From NCBI GenBank assembly GCA_049614485.1, contig JBMZDR010000010.1, positions 15,391 to 79,390 of the forward strand: a stretch of DNA of 64,000 bases, read 5' to 3'. Origin of the DNA: GCA-2733415 sp049614485 (lineage in GTDB: Bacteria; Bacteroidota; Bacteroidia; Flavobacteriales; Flavobacteriaceae). The notes beneath the pieces are model-generated. The model saw nothing but the letters and a program-made list of their open reading frames with translations, searched no databases and was not told the origin of the DNA. Shown here piece by piece: positions 53,458 to 62,218 of the stretch (within the stretch, counting starts at the first letter, position 1; every line of letters begins with the position of its first letter). A program made the translations under genes and the position numbers.

Positions 53458-54954
53458 TTATTCCCAATCGGGCATTTTTGCATTGATAAACAATTCATCT
53501 CTATTATTTGAACTCACTACACTTAGCATTTCAATATTATTTTGTGAAACTCCATCATTAGAGGTATGGGTATAGATGACATGAGATTCATTTGGAGAAA
53601 ACCTTGGATCCAAGTCTAAAAAACCTATTGGTTTACTTACAGATAAATCTACAGATGTTCCCAATGTAAAATCATACATAAAAATGTGCGTATCCAATTG
53701 TCTATAATCTGCACTTTCAAAGCCAGAAACATCATGAGTATATAACAATTTATTATTATCTACAGAAAAATTCAATCCACCTGCTGCTCCGTTTACACCT
53801 GAGAGTACGGTTGTAAGTATCGTTCCTGACATATTTATAGTAAACACAGAAACCTCATAACCGCTTAAGTTATTTGTTTTTAAAGCAATGGTGCTTCCAT
53901 CTACTGTCCAATCACATTCTGTAATAAAACTACCATCAATTGTTTGATAAATAAGATTCAAACCACTTCCGTCTTTATTTATGACATATAATTTGTCGAA
54001 ATTTGTATATAGTAATTTTTCCCCGTTTTCAGACCAACAAAAATCTATCTGATCAAGTTTAAACCCTGCAACAGGAACTGCATCAGTAATCTGCTGAATA
54101 TCAGAACCATCTGGTTGCATAGAAAATAAATGTGTATTTGCGCCATCGTTTCTTAAAAAAGCAATTAAATTATTACTTCTATTCTTTCTTGGCCTCCAAC
54201 TATTATTACCCATTGAACTCAGTTGCAATTCATCAATATCATTGCCTATAATTTCAGCAGAAAAGAGCACTTCATTTCCGTTAATCTTTCTTGAAAAAAG
54301 ATAACGATGTTGAGGATCGCCAGTGGTTTCAAATTGACGAGTTTCACTCCAAACCTCTGGATTAACACCGTCACTTACACTTACTTGCCAAAAATATTTC
54401 ACTCCATAACTTAAGTTTTCTAGCAAAACTACTGGCTCAACTAGTTCATCATAAGTCACAACATCTGCATTAGCATCGTTTCTTAATTCAACTTTGTAGG
54501 TTAATTCGTCACCTTCTTGATCTAGAGATTCCCAGGTTAATTCAACATCTATTGGTAAGTTAATAGCATTATCCTCTGGCGTGAGCAGTACTGGTTGTTC
54601 TGGTGGATTATTTGTAGCTGTAGACACTACCATTTCTAAAATCACATCAACTTCACTATTCGGAATTATCGTAATTGCTTCAAACGAAGCTAAATACCCA
54701 TCTTTTTCTCCAGCAACAGATTGTTCTCCGGCTGAAATATTCGATATGATAAACTCACCATTAACATCAGTCAAAACAGCAGAGTTGCTTGAAACTATTT
54801 TCACTTTTACATTTTCAATTGGCTCATTACTACCTTGCTCAATAACTGTTCCTTTTAAATCACCTGTACCTTCACTATCAATTGTATCTTCGCTGCATGC
54901 ACAAAATAGAGTTAACATTGGTATTATAAAAAGATAATTTATATATTTTTTCAT
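53458..54954 (-). CDS. Beta-propeller lipoprotein of curli-type operon
   Basis: A 498-residue lipoprotein (signal MKKYINYLFIIPMLTLFCAC, lipidated Cys20). Domains in order: carboxypeptidase-like regulatory Ig domain (about 32-110, GTVIEQGSNEPIENVKVKI), fibronectin type III-like domain (about 115-210, PEQPVLLTPEDNAINLP ... YFWQVSVSDG), and a TolB/WD40-like (PD40) beta-propeller (about 215-498) with repeated blades such as FCWSENGEKLLYTNFD and PRFSPNESHVIYTHTS. It is the last gene of the operon, 19 bases after csgG, and ends at a terminator. No curli system I know has this component as standard; a surface anchoring or sensing role is inference. Confidence 0.75.
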   Translation of the reverse strand: MKKYINYLFIIPMLTLFCACSEDTIDSEGTGDLKGTVIEQGSNEPIENVKVKIVSSNSAVLTDVNGEFIISNISAGEQSVAGEKDGYLASFEAITIIPNSEVDVILEMVVSTATNNPPEQPVLLTPEDNAINLPIDVELTWESLDQEGDELTYKVELRNDANADVVTYDELVEPVVLLENLSYGVKYFWQVSVSDGVNPEVWSETRQFETTGDPQHRYLFSRKINGNEVLFSAEIIGNDIDELQLSSMGNNSWRPRKNRSNNLIAFLRNDGANTHLFSMQPDGSDIQQITDAVPVAGFKLDQIDFCWSENGEKLLYTNFDKLYVINKDGSGLNLIYQTIDGSFITECDWTVDGSTIALKTNNLSGYEVSVFTINMSGTILTTVLSGVNGAAGGLNFSVDNNKLLYTHDVSGFESADYRQLDTHIFMYDFTLGTSVDLSVSKPIGFLDLDPRFSPNESHVIYTHTSNDGVSQNNIEMLSVVSSNNRDELFINAKMPDWE

Positions 54955-54973
54955 TGCAAATTTGTATTAGGTT

Positions 54974-56446
54974 CTACTTTGTTTCTATCTTTAATTTGTT
55001 TTTTTCAAGTTTCCGTTTTAAACGCTGTTCTTTCCTAGACATTTCTCGACCATCTTCATTTAAAGTTCGTTTAGATTTTTGGATATAATAATTTATCCCT
55101 ATACCAAACTTCCAATAATAGTCATCTCTTTTTCCAGATTCTATGCCATCTAGCAAATCACTGTATACTTGATTATGTCCTCCATAAACTTTTAACCCCA
55201 TTTTTTTTGAAACTAAATATTCTAAGCCCAATCCAAACTCTGTTTTTGGATCCATTTCTTTAAAGTAGTTAGACGCATTTAACCCACCTGCAACATAAAT
55301 AAATGGCGAAAAATCATCATATGGCAATACATTAAACTCAGCTTTTAAATCAAATGACATAAAGCCATAAGTTGATCTGTAATTGTGTTTCTCTTTATTA
55401 GCTAGATTAAATTTCGCGTAGTTTAACCCTATATTTAAATACGAATTTAAATATCTTTTATACCCAACATTTACTGGCATTAACTCAACTTTAGGGTTTT
55501 TATAATCTCCATCAAAATATGTCCCTCCTCCACTTAATTCAAATACATTTTTGGAGCGTTTATCTCTTATAATTCTATCGTATATTTGTCGTTTGGAGGC
55601 TTCTTCTTTTTCAACTTCATAGGCAGCAATAGCCTTTTTAACATTAGCTTCAGATGCAGAACTTGGCCACAAACTATCTTTTAACCCTTCTATCACTAAA
55701 GACTCCACAGCTTTTTCAACAGCCTCTGTAACTGCCATTTGTAATGGTTCTTTTTTAGTAATACCCGTTTCAACTTCTAGCAATCGTTTAAACTTTACAT
55801 ACCTGAAAAAACTTGCATCTAGCGCTTGAAAAAGTATTGTTTTAGACACATAAATAGTTTTTAATATTTCACCACTTGATGTAGATACTGCTCTCAAATA
55901 AATGGTAATTCTATCTTGTCTATATTTGGTTGAGCCTCCGATACCAAAATATCTAGCACCGAACCCTCCAGTAATTATATTTGAGTCATATGATATAATT
56001 CCTCCTTCAAGTAAAATTCCTGCATATAGCAATGGATCTAAATCTGGAATTTCCTTTTTTGTAGCCTTGATATAATCTTGTCTTGTTGAACGAATTATAT
56101 TACGTTCATTAAGCAAGTTGTTAAGGTTTTCACGTTCAATGGCAGTAAACCACTCGGAATCTTCCAGAGCCTTTAACAGTATAGTCGTTGCCCCTTGAGT
56201 AACAGCAGTACTAAAGCTACTACCATTTTCCATCATTTTATACTGGCCTGTTTGGTCGCGAAAATTATATACACCAACCACGATCTTATCCTTAGGTGGT
56301 GGTAATTGTTTTAAGGCGTTTGTATTTTGTGTTTGTTCACCTAATACTGCTTTTGATACTTTTACAGGTTGATTGAAAATTGTTCCGCAAGAAACACACA
56401 AAAAACCAAAGACAAGTACGATTGCTTTGCTAATTTTTGTATACAT
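54974..56446 (-). CDS. csgG: Curli secretion pore CsgG with beta-barrel extension
   Basis: A 490-residue lipoprotein (lipidated Cys20 in LCVSCG). Residues about 35-265 are CsgG/HfaB-like: KIVVGVYNFRDQTGQYK, the ERENLNNLLNERNIIRS motif, GGIISYDSNIITGGFGARYFG and the TM-hairpin region YRQDRITIYLRAVSTSSGEIL. CsgG forms the nonameric outer-membrane channel for curli subunits. E. coli CsgG is 277 residues; here a charged helical linker (about 270-315) is followed by an OmpA-type beta-barrel-like domain (about 318-465, SGGGTYFDGDYKN ... WKFGIGINYYI) and a basic tail. It starts 5 bases after csgF stops. Confidence 0.88.
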   Translation of the reverse strand: MYTKISKAIVLVFGFLCVSCGTIFNQPVKVSKAVLGEQTQNTNALKQLPPPKDKIVVGVYNFRDQTGQYKMMENGSSFSTAVTQGATTILLKALEDSEWFTAIERENLNNLLNERNIIRSTRQDYIKATKKEIPDLDPLLYAGILLEGGIISYDSNIITGGFGARYFGIGGSTKYRQDRITIYLRAVSTSSGEILKTIYVSKTILFQALDASFFRYVKFKRLLEVETGITKKEPLQMAVTEAVEKAVESLVIEGLKDSLWPSSASEANVKKAIAAYEVEKEEASKRQIYDRIIRDKRSKNVFELSGGGTYFDGDYKNPKVELMPVNVGYKRYLNSYLNIGLNYAKFNLANKEKHNYRSTYGFMSFDLKAEFNVLPYDDFSPFIYVAGGLNASNYFKEMDPKTEFGLGLEYLVSKKMGLKVYGGHNQVYSDLLDGIESGKRDDYYWKFGIGINYYIQKSKRTLNEDGREMSRKEQRLKRKLEKNKLKIETK

Positions 56447-56451
56447 ATGTT

Positions 56452-56853
56452 TTAAGGAATGATGATTTGTGTTTGTTCTCCTGTTCCTATATCTAATATA
56501 TCCACCACTAAACCATCGGTAGATTGATATACTTGAACGTTTAAGCTTCCAAAATTGTACACTCCTGGTTGTAAACCATCGGTTGTATCAATTTGAGCAT
56601 CTAATAATGCTCTGTTTATTCTGTTTAATAATTGTCTGTTTAAATCTTGAGTAAACTGTTCTAGCTCGGTTAACTGACCATCTTCTTCTTCTTTATATAA
56701 ATTTTGAGCATCTGCTGAACTCATTAACCATTGGTAGTTAAATGTTTCACCTCCAAAGGCTGGGTTTATTGGCTTATACACAAATTCTTGTGCATGGAGA
56801 TTATATAAAAAACCAAATAAAAAAAATAGGATAAGAATCTTTATAGTATTCAT
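56452..56853 (-). CDS. csgF: Curli assembly protein CsgF
   Basis: A 133-residue secreted CsgF, close in size to E. coli CsgF (138). After the signal peptide (ending LHAQ) the mature N-terminus is EFVYKPINPAFGGETFNYQWLMSSA, the conserved segment that inserts into the CsgG pore and forms its second constriction. The C-terminal part (about 85-133) is the surface-exposed region that couples secretion to nucleation. It is followed 5 bases later by csgG. A 167-base gap precedes it, so an internal promoter is possible. Confidence 0.9.
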   Translation of the reverse strand: MNTIKILILFFLFGFLYNLHAQEFVYKPINPAFGGETFNYQWLMSSADAQNLYKEEEDGQLTELEQFTQDLNRQLLNRINRALLDAQIDTTDGLQPGVYNFGSLNVQVYQSTDGLVVDILDIGTGEQTQIIIP

Positions 56854-57020
56854 AACTTATATTATTAAATATTATTAAAAAACACTGTAGTCTTTGTAGG
56901 TTCTAAACACAGTAAAACAACCATAAAAACAACAGCCGTTATTTTTATTTAACATAAGTTAGGAGTAGTGTAGATTGGGAAATGGGACTTTAAAAGTATA
57001 TTTTAAATTTACAAAAAAAA

Positions 57021-57791
57021 CTAGTATTTAACTATATAATCATTCTTTTTATTTCTAAAAAAATTATACACTTGTTTAATTGCTGCATCAGCATTTTGTT
57101 TTAAATAATCTATCTGAGGTTGCACAAAAAATTCATATACTTTTCTATTATCTATCTTAATTTCAATTTTAGTGCTTCTCCCTCTTGAAAACATCTCTTC
57201 TATTATTACTGATCTATTATCAGTAAAGTTATAAGCTAAAAAACGGCTATAGAAAAAGTTGTAAAAATCACGCCCAGGTTTTGTTTTTGTTCGCTCCAAA
57301 ACCATTCCTGTTATTTTCACTCCGTCTTTTTCTTTAGTTTCTTTTAAAATTATTTCGTCAGGTTTATCTATTTGAACAATTCCATTAACAATAACTTTTC
57401 TTGTTCTACCTATAATTTCATTTTCAACATTTCTTAACAACAATAATAAAATAACTTTATCGTCTTTATTACTTGTGTTAATGGCTGTATACGCAAGTTT
57501 CTTGACACTTAAAGGGTCCATTACAAATCGTCCTTTTTGAGCGTTGGTACTTTTGTTCTTGCTTATAGAGTTTTCTTTAAAAACCTTTAACTCATATGAT
57601 AAACTCTGTTTTGTTTGTAATATATTTTCTGCTTTAGCTGTTATTTCATGTACTCCTTCATTTGATTTCACCTCAATAATCGCTTTTACATCTCTGTTTA
57701 AAAATTGAGAAAATGTGGTATTAGTTGCAGCTACTAATATGCTTAACATAAAAATAATAACGCTTATTTTTTGATTTCTATTACAAGTCAT
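57021..57791 (-). CDS. csgE: CsgE with N-terminal CsgH-like domain
   Basis: A 256-residue exported protein, twice the usual CsgE size. After the signal peptide (residues 1-29), residues about 30-136 form an Ig-like domain (VKAIIEVKSNEGVHEIT ... KGRFVMDPLSVKKLAYTAI) resembling CsgC/CsgH, the periplasmic inhibitors of premature curlin aggregation. Residues about 145-250 are CsgE: ITGMVLERTKTKPGRDFYNFF, and IEIKIDNRKVYEFFVQP. CsgE caps the CsgG channel and delivers curlin. The CsgE call is strong; the CsgH-like call is from pattern only. It is 4 bases upstream of no gene but 4 bases downstream of the CsgB-like gene. Confidence 0.82.
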   Translation of the reverse strand: MTCNRNQKISVIIFMLSILVAATNTTFSQFLNRDVKAIIEVKSNEGVHEITAKAENILQTKQSLSYELKVFKENSISKNKSTNAQKGRFVMDPLSVKKLAYTAINTSNKDDKVILLLLLRNVENEIIGRTRKVIVNGIVQIDKPDEIILKETKEKDGVKITGMVLERTKTKPGRDFYNFFYSRFLAYNFTDNRSVIIEEMFSRGRSTKIEIKIDNRKVYEFFVQPQIDYLKQNADAAIKQVYNFFRNKKNDYIVKY

Positions 57792-57795
57792 TTTT

Positions 57796-58284
57796 TCAAA
57801 AATTATTTATATAAATTGTTTTATCATTACCAATCTGTTTTATCTGCAACTTTTTAATAATGCCATTATTACCATTCATATAAATACTCTGATTCTCACC
57901 TTCCTGATATACATCTACACCATGATACGGTTTATTCATATGGTCATAATCTCTAAAAATATTTCTATCGCCGTTTTGAATAACTCGCTCTTCTACTTTT
58001 TGAGCTTTTACATCTATATCAACTACATTATCATTACCATATTGCTGTACATCTATACCACTTTCTTGTGCTTTAATTTTAACAAAGGAAGCATTATCAG
58101 CTCCTTCTTGTAGAATATACACACTATTATCACTTACCGTTTGCTGTGCTTTTGTAGCTGTATAGTCAATAAAAAACAATTTTTCTTGTTCTGTTGTCGT
58201 TATATTTTTAACGTTGTTATAATTTTGAGAGTATGTTACAAACGTACAGAGTAAAAAAATTAATAATACTATTTTATTTTTCAT
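57796..58284 (-). CDS. csgB: CsgB-like minor curlin subunit
   Basis: A 162-residue exported protein with a signal peptide (MKNKIVLLIFLLCTFVTYSQ), which supports the start at 58284 over 58314. The mature part holds four to five degenerate curlin repeats with Q-x-G-x-x-N cores: ILQEGADN, VQQYGNDN, VIQNGDRN, VYQEGENQ, and IKQIGNDK. In curli systems the short, imperfect subunit nucleates the fibre on the cell surface. It lies 59 bases downstream of the major subunit gene and 4 bases upstream of csgE. It could alternatively be a second structural subunit. Confidence 0.75.
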   Translation of the reverse strand: MKNKIVLLIFLLCTFVTYSQNYNNVKNITTTEQEKLFFIDYTATKAQQTVSDNSVYILQEGADNASFVKIKAQESGIDVQQYGNDNVVDIDVKAQKVEERVIQNGDRNIFRDYDHMNKPYHGVDVYQEGENQSIYMNGNNGIIKKLQIKQIGNDKTIYINNF

Positions 58285-58373
58285 CTTAACTTCTTTTAAT
58301 ATTAATATAACCAAGTCTTAAAGAATTAAGACCTGGTTATATATACTCTTTAATTCATCGCTCTTGCATTAAA

Positions 58374-59525
58374 TTATTTAGTTTGAGATACATAAGCTGA
58401 ATTACCTCCACCTGGAGCCATTACATTTTGATAAATAACACTTGCTTGGTTTCCACCAGCCTGCATTACATCTGCAAGGTTATATGATCCGCCTTGAATA
58501 ATTAATGATCCGTTAGCATCTCCTGACTGATCAGAAATTGTTGTACCATCCATACCATACTGTAAACTTATAGCTTTGTTGGCATCACCAGTTTGTGTTT
58601 GAGTTGCTAAATTACCGTCTCCTAACTGAACTGCTAAAGCCTCATTATCATCACCTGTTTGTAATTGATCAATTCTATTAAAGTCTCCATCTTGATAAGC
58701 CTCAGCATAGTTACGGTCACCTACTTGGGTTTGATACGCGTCATTAATAGCACCATACTGGTCAATATATGCTTTATTCTCATCCCCTAATTGGTCTTGA
58801 CCAGCCCAGTTAGCATACCCTTGTTGTGTAGTTTTTGCTAAGTTCTCTTCTCCTTCTTGCACCACATCAGCAATGTGATAATCTCCTACTTGCTTCACAC
58901 AAGCTACATTATAATTTCCGCTTTGGTCTACACTAGCAATATTATCATCACCACATTGGAAAATTTTTGCTTTGTTAAAACAGTCTTTTTGTGTTACTGT
59001 AGCATTGTTATAGTCTCCCAATTGATCGACATCTGATTTGTTATGCGTATCCATTTGGTTTACATCAGCAGTATTATCCATACCTATTTGATTTACATCA
59101 GATAAATTATACTCTCCACTTTGCGTTACAAAAGCCCAGTTACCATCTCCATCTTGAGTAATTAATGAGAAGTTAATACCATCAGACTGGTCAACAACTG
59201 CTAAATTATTCCAAAAAGAAGAATCATCTCCATATTGAAAAATTACTGAAACATTAGAGCCTGTTTGTGTTACATCTGCAACACCATCATCTCCTTCTTG
59301 ATGAATTTGAGAATAACTTGAACCGCTTAGCAATGCCGCCCATAAATCCGTTGGACAATATATTGGGGGAATACGTATTTCAGGGTCACAAGAATCACTT
59401 CTTTGTTCAATATCAAAACAAGAAGAACAATTTTCATCGCTGTCTCCACCTCCACTAGATGGAGCTTGTGCAAATACAAATGCAGTAAACACTGCAAAAA
59501 CTAAAGTTAAAATTACTTTTTTCAT
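58374..59525 (-). CDS. csgA: CsgA-like major curlin (functional amyloid)
   Basis: A 383-residue exported fibre subunit, much longer than E. coli CsgA (151). The signal peptide ends at about residue 20 (FVFAQ). A Cys-containing N-terminal segment (Cys33, 36, 46, 57) precedes about fourteen units of roughly 22 residues with the curlin pattern xAxxxQxGDxNxAxxxQxGxxN, which stack as a beta-solenoid amyloid. Three more cysteines (182, 191, 209) fall in the middle repeats. Asp is enriched in the turns. It is first in an operon with csgB-like, csgE, csgF and csgG genes, confirming the role. Confidence 0.88.
   Translation of the reverse strand: MKKVILTLVFAVFTAFVFAQAPSSGGGDSDENCSSCFDIEQRSDSCDPEIRIPPIYCPTDLWAALLSGSSYSQIHQEGDDGVADVTQTGSNVSVIFQYGDDSSFWNNLAVVDQSDGINFSLITQDGDGNWAFVTQSGEYNLSDVNQIGMDNTADVNQMDTHNKSDVDQLGDYNNATVTQKDCFNKAKIFQCGDDNIASVDQSGNYNVACVKQVGDYHIADVVQEGEENLAKTTQQGYANWAGQDQLGDENKAYIDQYGAINDAYQTQVGDRNYAEAYQDGDFNRIDQLQTGDDNEALAVQLGDGNLATQTQTGDANKAISLQYGMDGTTISDQSGDANGSLIIQGGSYNLADVMQAGGNQASVIYQNVMAPGGGNSAYVSQTK
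58377..59321 (-). repeat. Tandem curlin repeats (66-bp units)
   Basis: About fourteen protein units of 22 residues, encoded by diverged 66-bp DNA repeats. Each has paired Q-x-G-x-x-N motifs. Units near residues 91-117 and 361-383 are irregular in length. Confidence 0.85.
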
Positions 59526-59966
59526 AATTAAATATTTATTGGTTATTAATACAATTTAATAATGAATTGCATATATAAATAACAATTCATGAAGCATTTG
59601 GAGCAGTAATATTAAAATTGTAAGACCTCTCTGGGAAGGGTGTAATTATGAAATTGTGTAGTGACGGGTTAAGTCATAATTTGATTAAAACAAAGGATTG
59701 TTTAAACACACTCAAAGATAACCACAACATCCTAATTATCAAAATTTTAAATGTTATTTTTTTTTATTATTTTATACCTGAATTAATAAAATTAATTTAT
59801 TTACCCCCTTAACAATCTGCAATAATTATCTATTCATTACACTCCTATAGTCATAAATTAAAAAATCACCTAAACCTCTTCGTTTTTGTTAGTTCGCTTA
59901 CACAAAAAAAACTATATTTGCGGCTTTAATTTATTACATAACAACACACAACTATTTTTATTAATT
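59526..59966. other. 440-base gap between csgA and glnII
   Basis: Divergent regulatory region with no convincing ORF. Near csgA it holds an inverted repeat (59562-59590). TATATTTG at 59913-59920 is a good -7 box for glnII, with TTTG at 59885-59888 as a distant -33 candidate (about 24-base spacer). The middle (59600-59860) is A/T-rich with no structure I can interpret. Confidence 0.5.
59562..59590. promoter_or_regulatory. Inverted repeat upstream of csgA
   Basis: ATGAATTG (59562-59569) and CAATTCAT (59583-59590) are exact 8-base arms with a 13-base A/T spacer, 37-65 bases upstream of the csgA-like start. The spacing of about two helical turns suits a dimeric regulator. No CsgD-type regulator is nearby. 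Confidence 0.35.
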
Positions 59967-60992
59967 ATGGCAAAAATTAAATTAGAGTACATTTGGTTAG
60001 ATGGTTACAAACCAACTCAGAATTTAAGAAGTAAAACTAAAGTTGAAGATCATGACGATTTTCAAGGTACTTTAGAAGAATTAAAAAACTGGTCTTTTGA
60101 TGGGTCATCAACAAGACAAGCATCTGGTGATTCATCAGACTGTGTTTTAGTACCTGTTGCTATTTATCCAGACCCAGCAAGAGTTAACGGTTATTTAGTT
60201 ATGACTGAAGTTATGAATGCTGACGGTACAGCACACGAATCAAATGCACGTGCTACCATTGATGATGTAGATAATGATTTCTGGTTCGGTTTTGAACAAG
60301 AATATTTCATTATGGATACCAAAACTCAATTACCACTAGGATTCCCTGTTGGTGGTTACCCTGGACCACAAGGTATGTACTATTGTTCTGTAGGAGGTAG
60401 AAATACACATGGTAGAGATTTTGTTGAAGAACATGCTGATTTATGTATTGCTGCTGGTTTAAACTTTGAAGGAATTAACCAAGAAGTTGCTTCTGGACAA
60501 TGGGAATTTCAATTGTTTGCAAAAGGAGCTCGTAAAGCTGGAGATGAAATCTGGATTGCAAGATATTTATTAGACCGTTTAACAGAGCAATACGGATACT
60601 ATATTGAATACCACCCAAAACCTGTAAAAGGTGATTGGAATGGTTCTGGTATGCATGCTAACTTCTCTAATACCACTTTAAGAACTTGTGGCTCTAAAGA
60701 AATTTACATGCAAGTATGTGAGGCATTCAGACCTGTTACACAAGAACATATTGATATTTATGGTGCTCATAATGATGAGCGTTTAACTGGTGATCATGAA
60801 ACAGCTTCAATAGATGACTTTAGTTACGGTATTTCTGATAGAGGTGCTTCAATACGTATTCCTATTTTAACGGTTGATAATGGTTGGAAAGGTTATTTAG
60901 AAGACAGAAGACCTGCATCTAACGGAGACCCATATAAGATTGCATCTAGAATTATTAAAACAGTAAAACCTGTTTGCGATAAACTAGCATAA
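59967..60992 (+). CDS. glnII: Glutamine synthetase, GSII (eukaryotic) type
   Basis: A 341-residue glutamine synthetase making glutamine from glutamate, ammonia and ATP. Length and motifs match GSII: WSFDGSSTRQASGDSSD near residue 40, FGFEQEYFIMD, GPQGMYYCSVGG, the ATP-site NGSGMHANFS, and the late RGASIRIP segment. GSII is not controlled by adenylylation. The start at 59967 (MAKIKLEYIWLDG) is preferred; the TTG at 59886 lies before the predicted transcription start. It ends at a long perfect palindrome terminator. Confidence 0.93.
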   Translation: MAKIKLEYIWLDGYKPTQNLRSKTKVEDHDDFQGTLEELKNWSFDGSSTRQASGDSSDCVLVPVAIYPDPARVNGYLVMTEVMNADGTAHESNARATIDDVDNDFWFGFEQEYFIMDTKTQLPLGFPVGGYPGPQGMYYCSVGGRNTHGRDFVEEHADLCIAAGLNFEGINQEVASGQWEFQLFAKGARKAGDEIWIARYLLDRLTEQYGYYIEYHPKPVKGDWNGSGMHANFSNTTLRTCGSKEIYMQVCEAFRPVTQEHIDIYGAHNDERLTGDHETASIDDFSYGISDRGASIRIPILTVDNGWKGYLEDRRPASNGDPYKIASRIIKTVKPVCDKLA

Positions 60993-61010
60993 TTGTAAAG
61001 ACACTTTTAC

Positions 61011-61058
61011 AACATTAAAAAAGGGTTACTTAATATTAAGTAACCCTTTTTTAATGTT
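61011..61058. terminator. Bidirectional terminator, 48-bp perfect palindrome
   Basis: 24-base arms are exact reverse complements (core GGGTTACTTAAT/ATTAAGTAACCC flanked by A6 and T6). It lies between the convergent glnII and antiporter genes and is the longest such palindrome in the window. Confidence 0.92.
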
Positions 61059-61074
61059 GTTTTTTTTTATAATA

Positions 61075-62013
61075 CTAACTAAACACAGTAACGTACACAA
61101 ACGCTATATAAAGCCCTAACAATACAATACCATCTTTCCAATTGAGTTGTAATTTCTTTGGAAAAAATACCAGTGGTAATATCAAAAATGAAATCCCTAA
61201 CATCCAATATAAATCATTAGTCAACAAGCCCTTATCCATAACCGAAACTGGTGTAATCATTGATGTAATACCAAGCACAGCTAAAATATTAAACACATTA
61301 GATCCAATTAAATTTCCTAGAGAAATTGCTTTTTCCTTTTTCATTACTGCAATAATTGACGCAGCAAGCTCAGGTATACTCGTACCTATTGAAACTACCG
61401 TAACACCAATAATACGCTCACTAATACCGAAATGCTGTGCCATTCCTACAGCACCATTAATTAACAATTCAGAACCTCCCCAAAGCGCAACACCTCCAAT
61501 AGCTAAGAAAAATACCACTTTATACAATGGTAAGTCTTCATCATCTTCTGGCATTTCATCAACAACTGCTTGTTTTTGAAACTTCAATAAATACACTAAA
61601 AAAGCAATTAAAAATGTAAACAATATAGCTCCTTCATAAAACACAATAACTTCATCATGTGTTATAAAAACATAAAGAAGCAACGAAGCAATCATCATAA
61701 CAGGCCAATCCGTCTTATAAAAACTTTTCTGAATCTCCATACTCCCTAAACATACTGTTATCCCTAACACCAACCCCAGATTTGCAATATTAGACCCTAT
61801 AACATTTCCTAGTGCTAAATCAGGAAACCCATCTAAGGCAGATTTTACACTTACTATCAATTCTGGTGCTGATGTAGCAAACGACACTACAGTCATTCCA
61901 ATCACAATTTTTGGAATATTTAATTTTAACGACAACCCTACTGCCGCTTTTAACAACCAATCGCCTCCAAAAATCAACAACACCAATCCAGTAATTACTA
62001 AAACTAAGTTCAT
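61075..62013 (-). CDS. Calcium/sodium antiporter, CaCA family
   Basis: A 312-residue inner-membrane exchanger of the YrbG type. It has about ten helices in two inverted repeats, each with the alpha-motif: SFATSAPELIVSVKSAL with GNVIGSNIANLGLVLG, and SIGTSIPELAASIIAV with GNLIGSNVFNILAVLG. A short acidic loop (VDEMPEDDEDLP) separates the halves. It exports Ca2+ using the Na+ or H+ gradient. It is monocistronic and convergent with glnII. Confidence 0.9.
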   Translation of the reverse strand: MNLVLVITGLVLLIFGGDWLLKAAVGLSLKLNIPKIVIGMTVVSFATSAPELIVSVKSALDGFPDLALGNVIGSNIANLGLVLGITVCLGSMEIQKSFYKTDWPVMMIASLLLYVFITHDEVIVFYEGAILFTFLIAFLVYLLKFQKQAVVDEMPEDDEDLPLYKVVFFLAIGGVALWGGSELLINGAVGMAQHFGISERIIGVTVVSIGTSIPELAASIIAVMKKEKAISLGNLIGSNVFNILAVLGITSMITPVSVMDKGLLTNDLYWMLGISFLILPLVFFPKKLQLNWKDGIVLLGLYIAFVYVTVFS

Positions 62014-62218
62014 TTATTATTTTTTTAGCGAAGATACTATAACAATTATAAAATCATCTTGAAAAGCGCACTGATTATCATTATAACCCCACATCAATTA
62101 TTGACTGTTAAAAATTTGCTAAACAAGTTTTTTTTAACACCTACACTTACACATTTAATGTACTTTTATAACAATCAGTAATTTATGAGACTATATCTCA
62201 CTAACAAAAAAGCACATT

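Noticed and set aside
54581..54937. 118-codon ORF on the plus strand
   Set aside because: Antisense shadow of the propeller lipoprotein gene with no promoter or family similarity.
58374..59525. Regular DNA repeats as a possible CRISPR array
   Set aside because: The 66-bp periodicity is coding: each unit encodes a 22-residue curlin repeat, the units are diverged, and there are no identical short repeats with unique spacers.
61142..61579. 145-codon ORF on the plus strand
   Set aside because: Antisense to the antiporter gene; low-complexity Ile/Ser composition typical of shadow frames.
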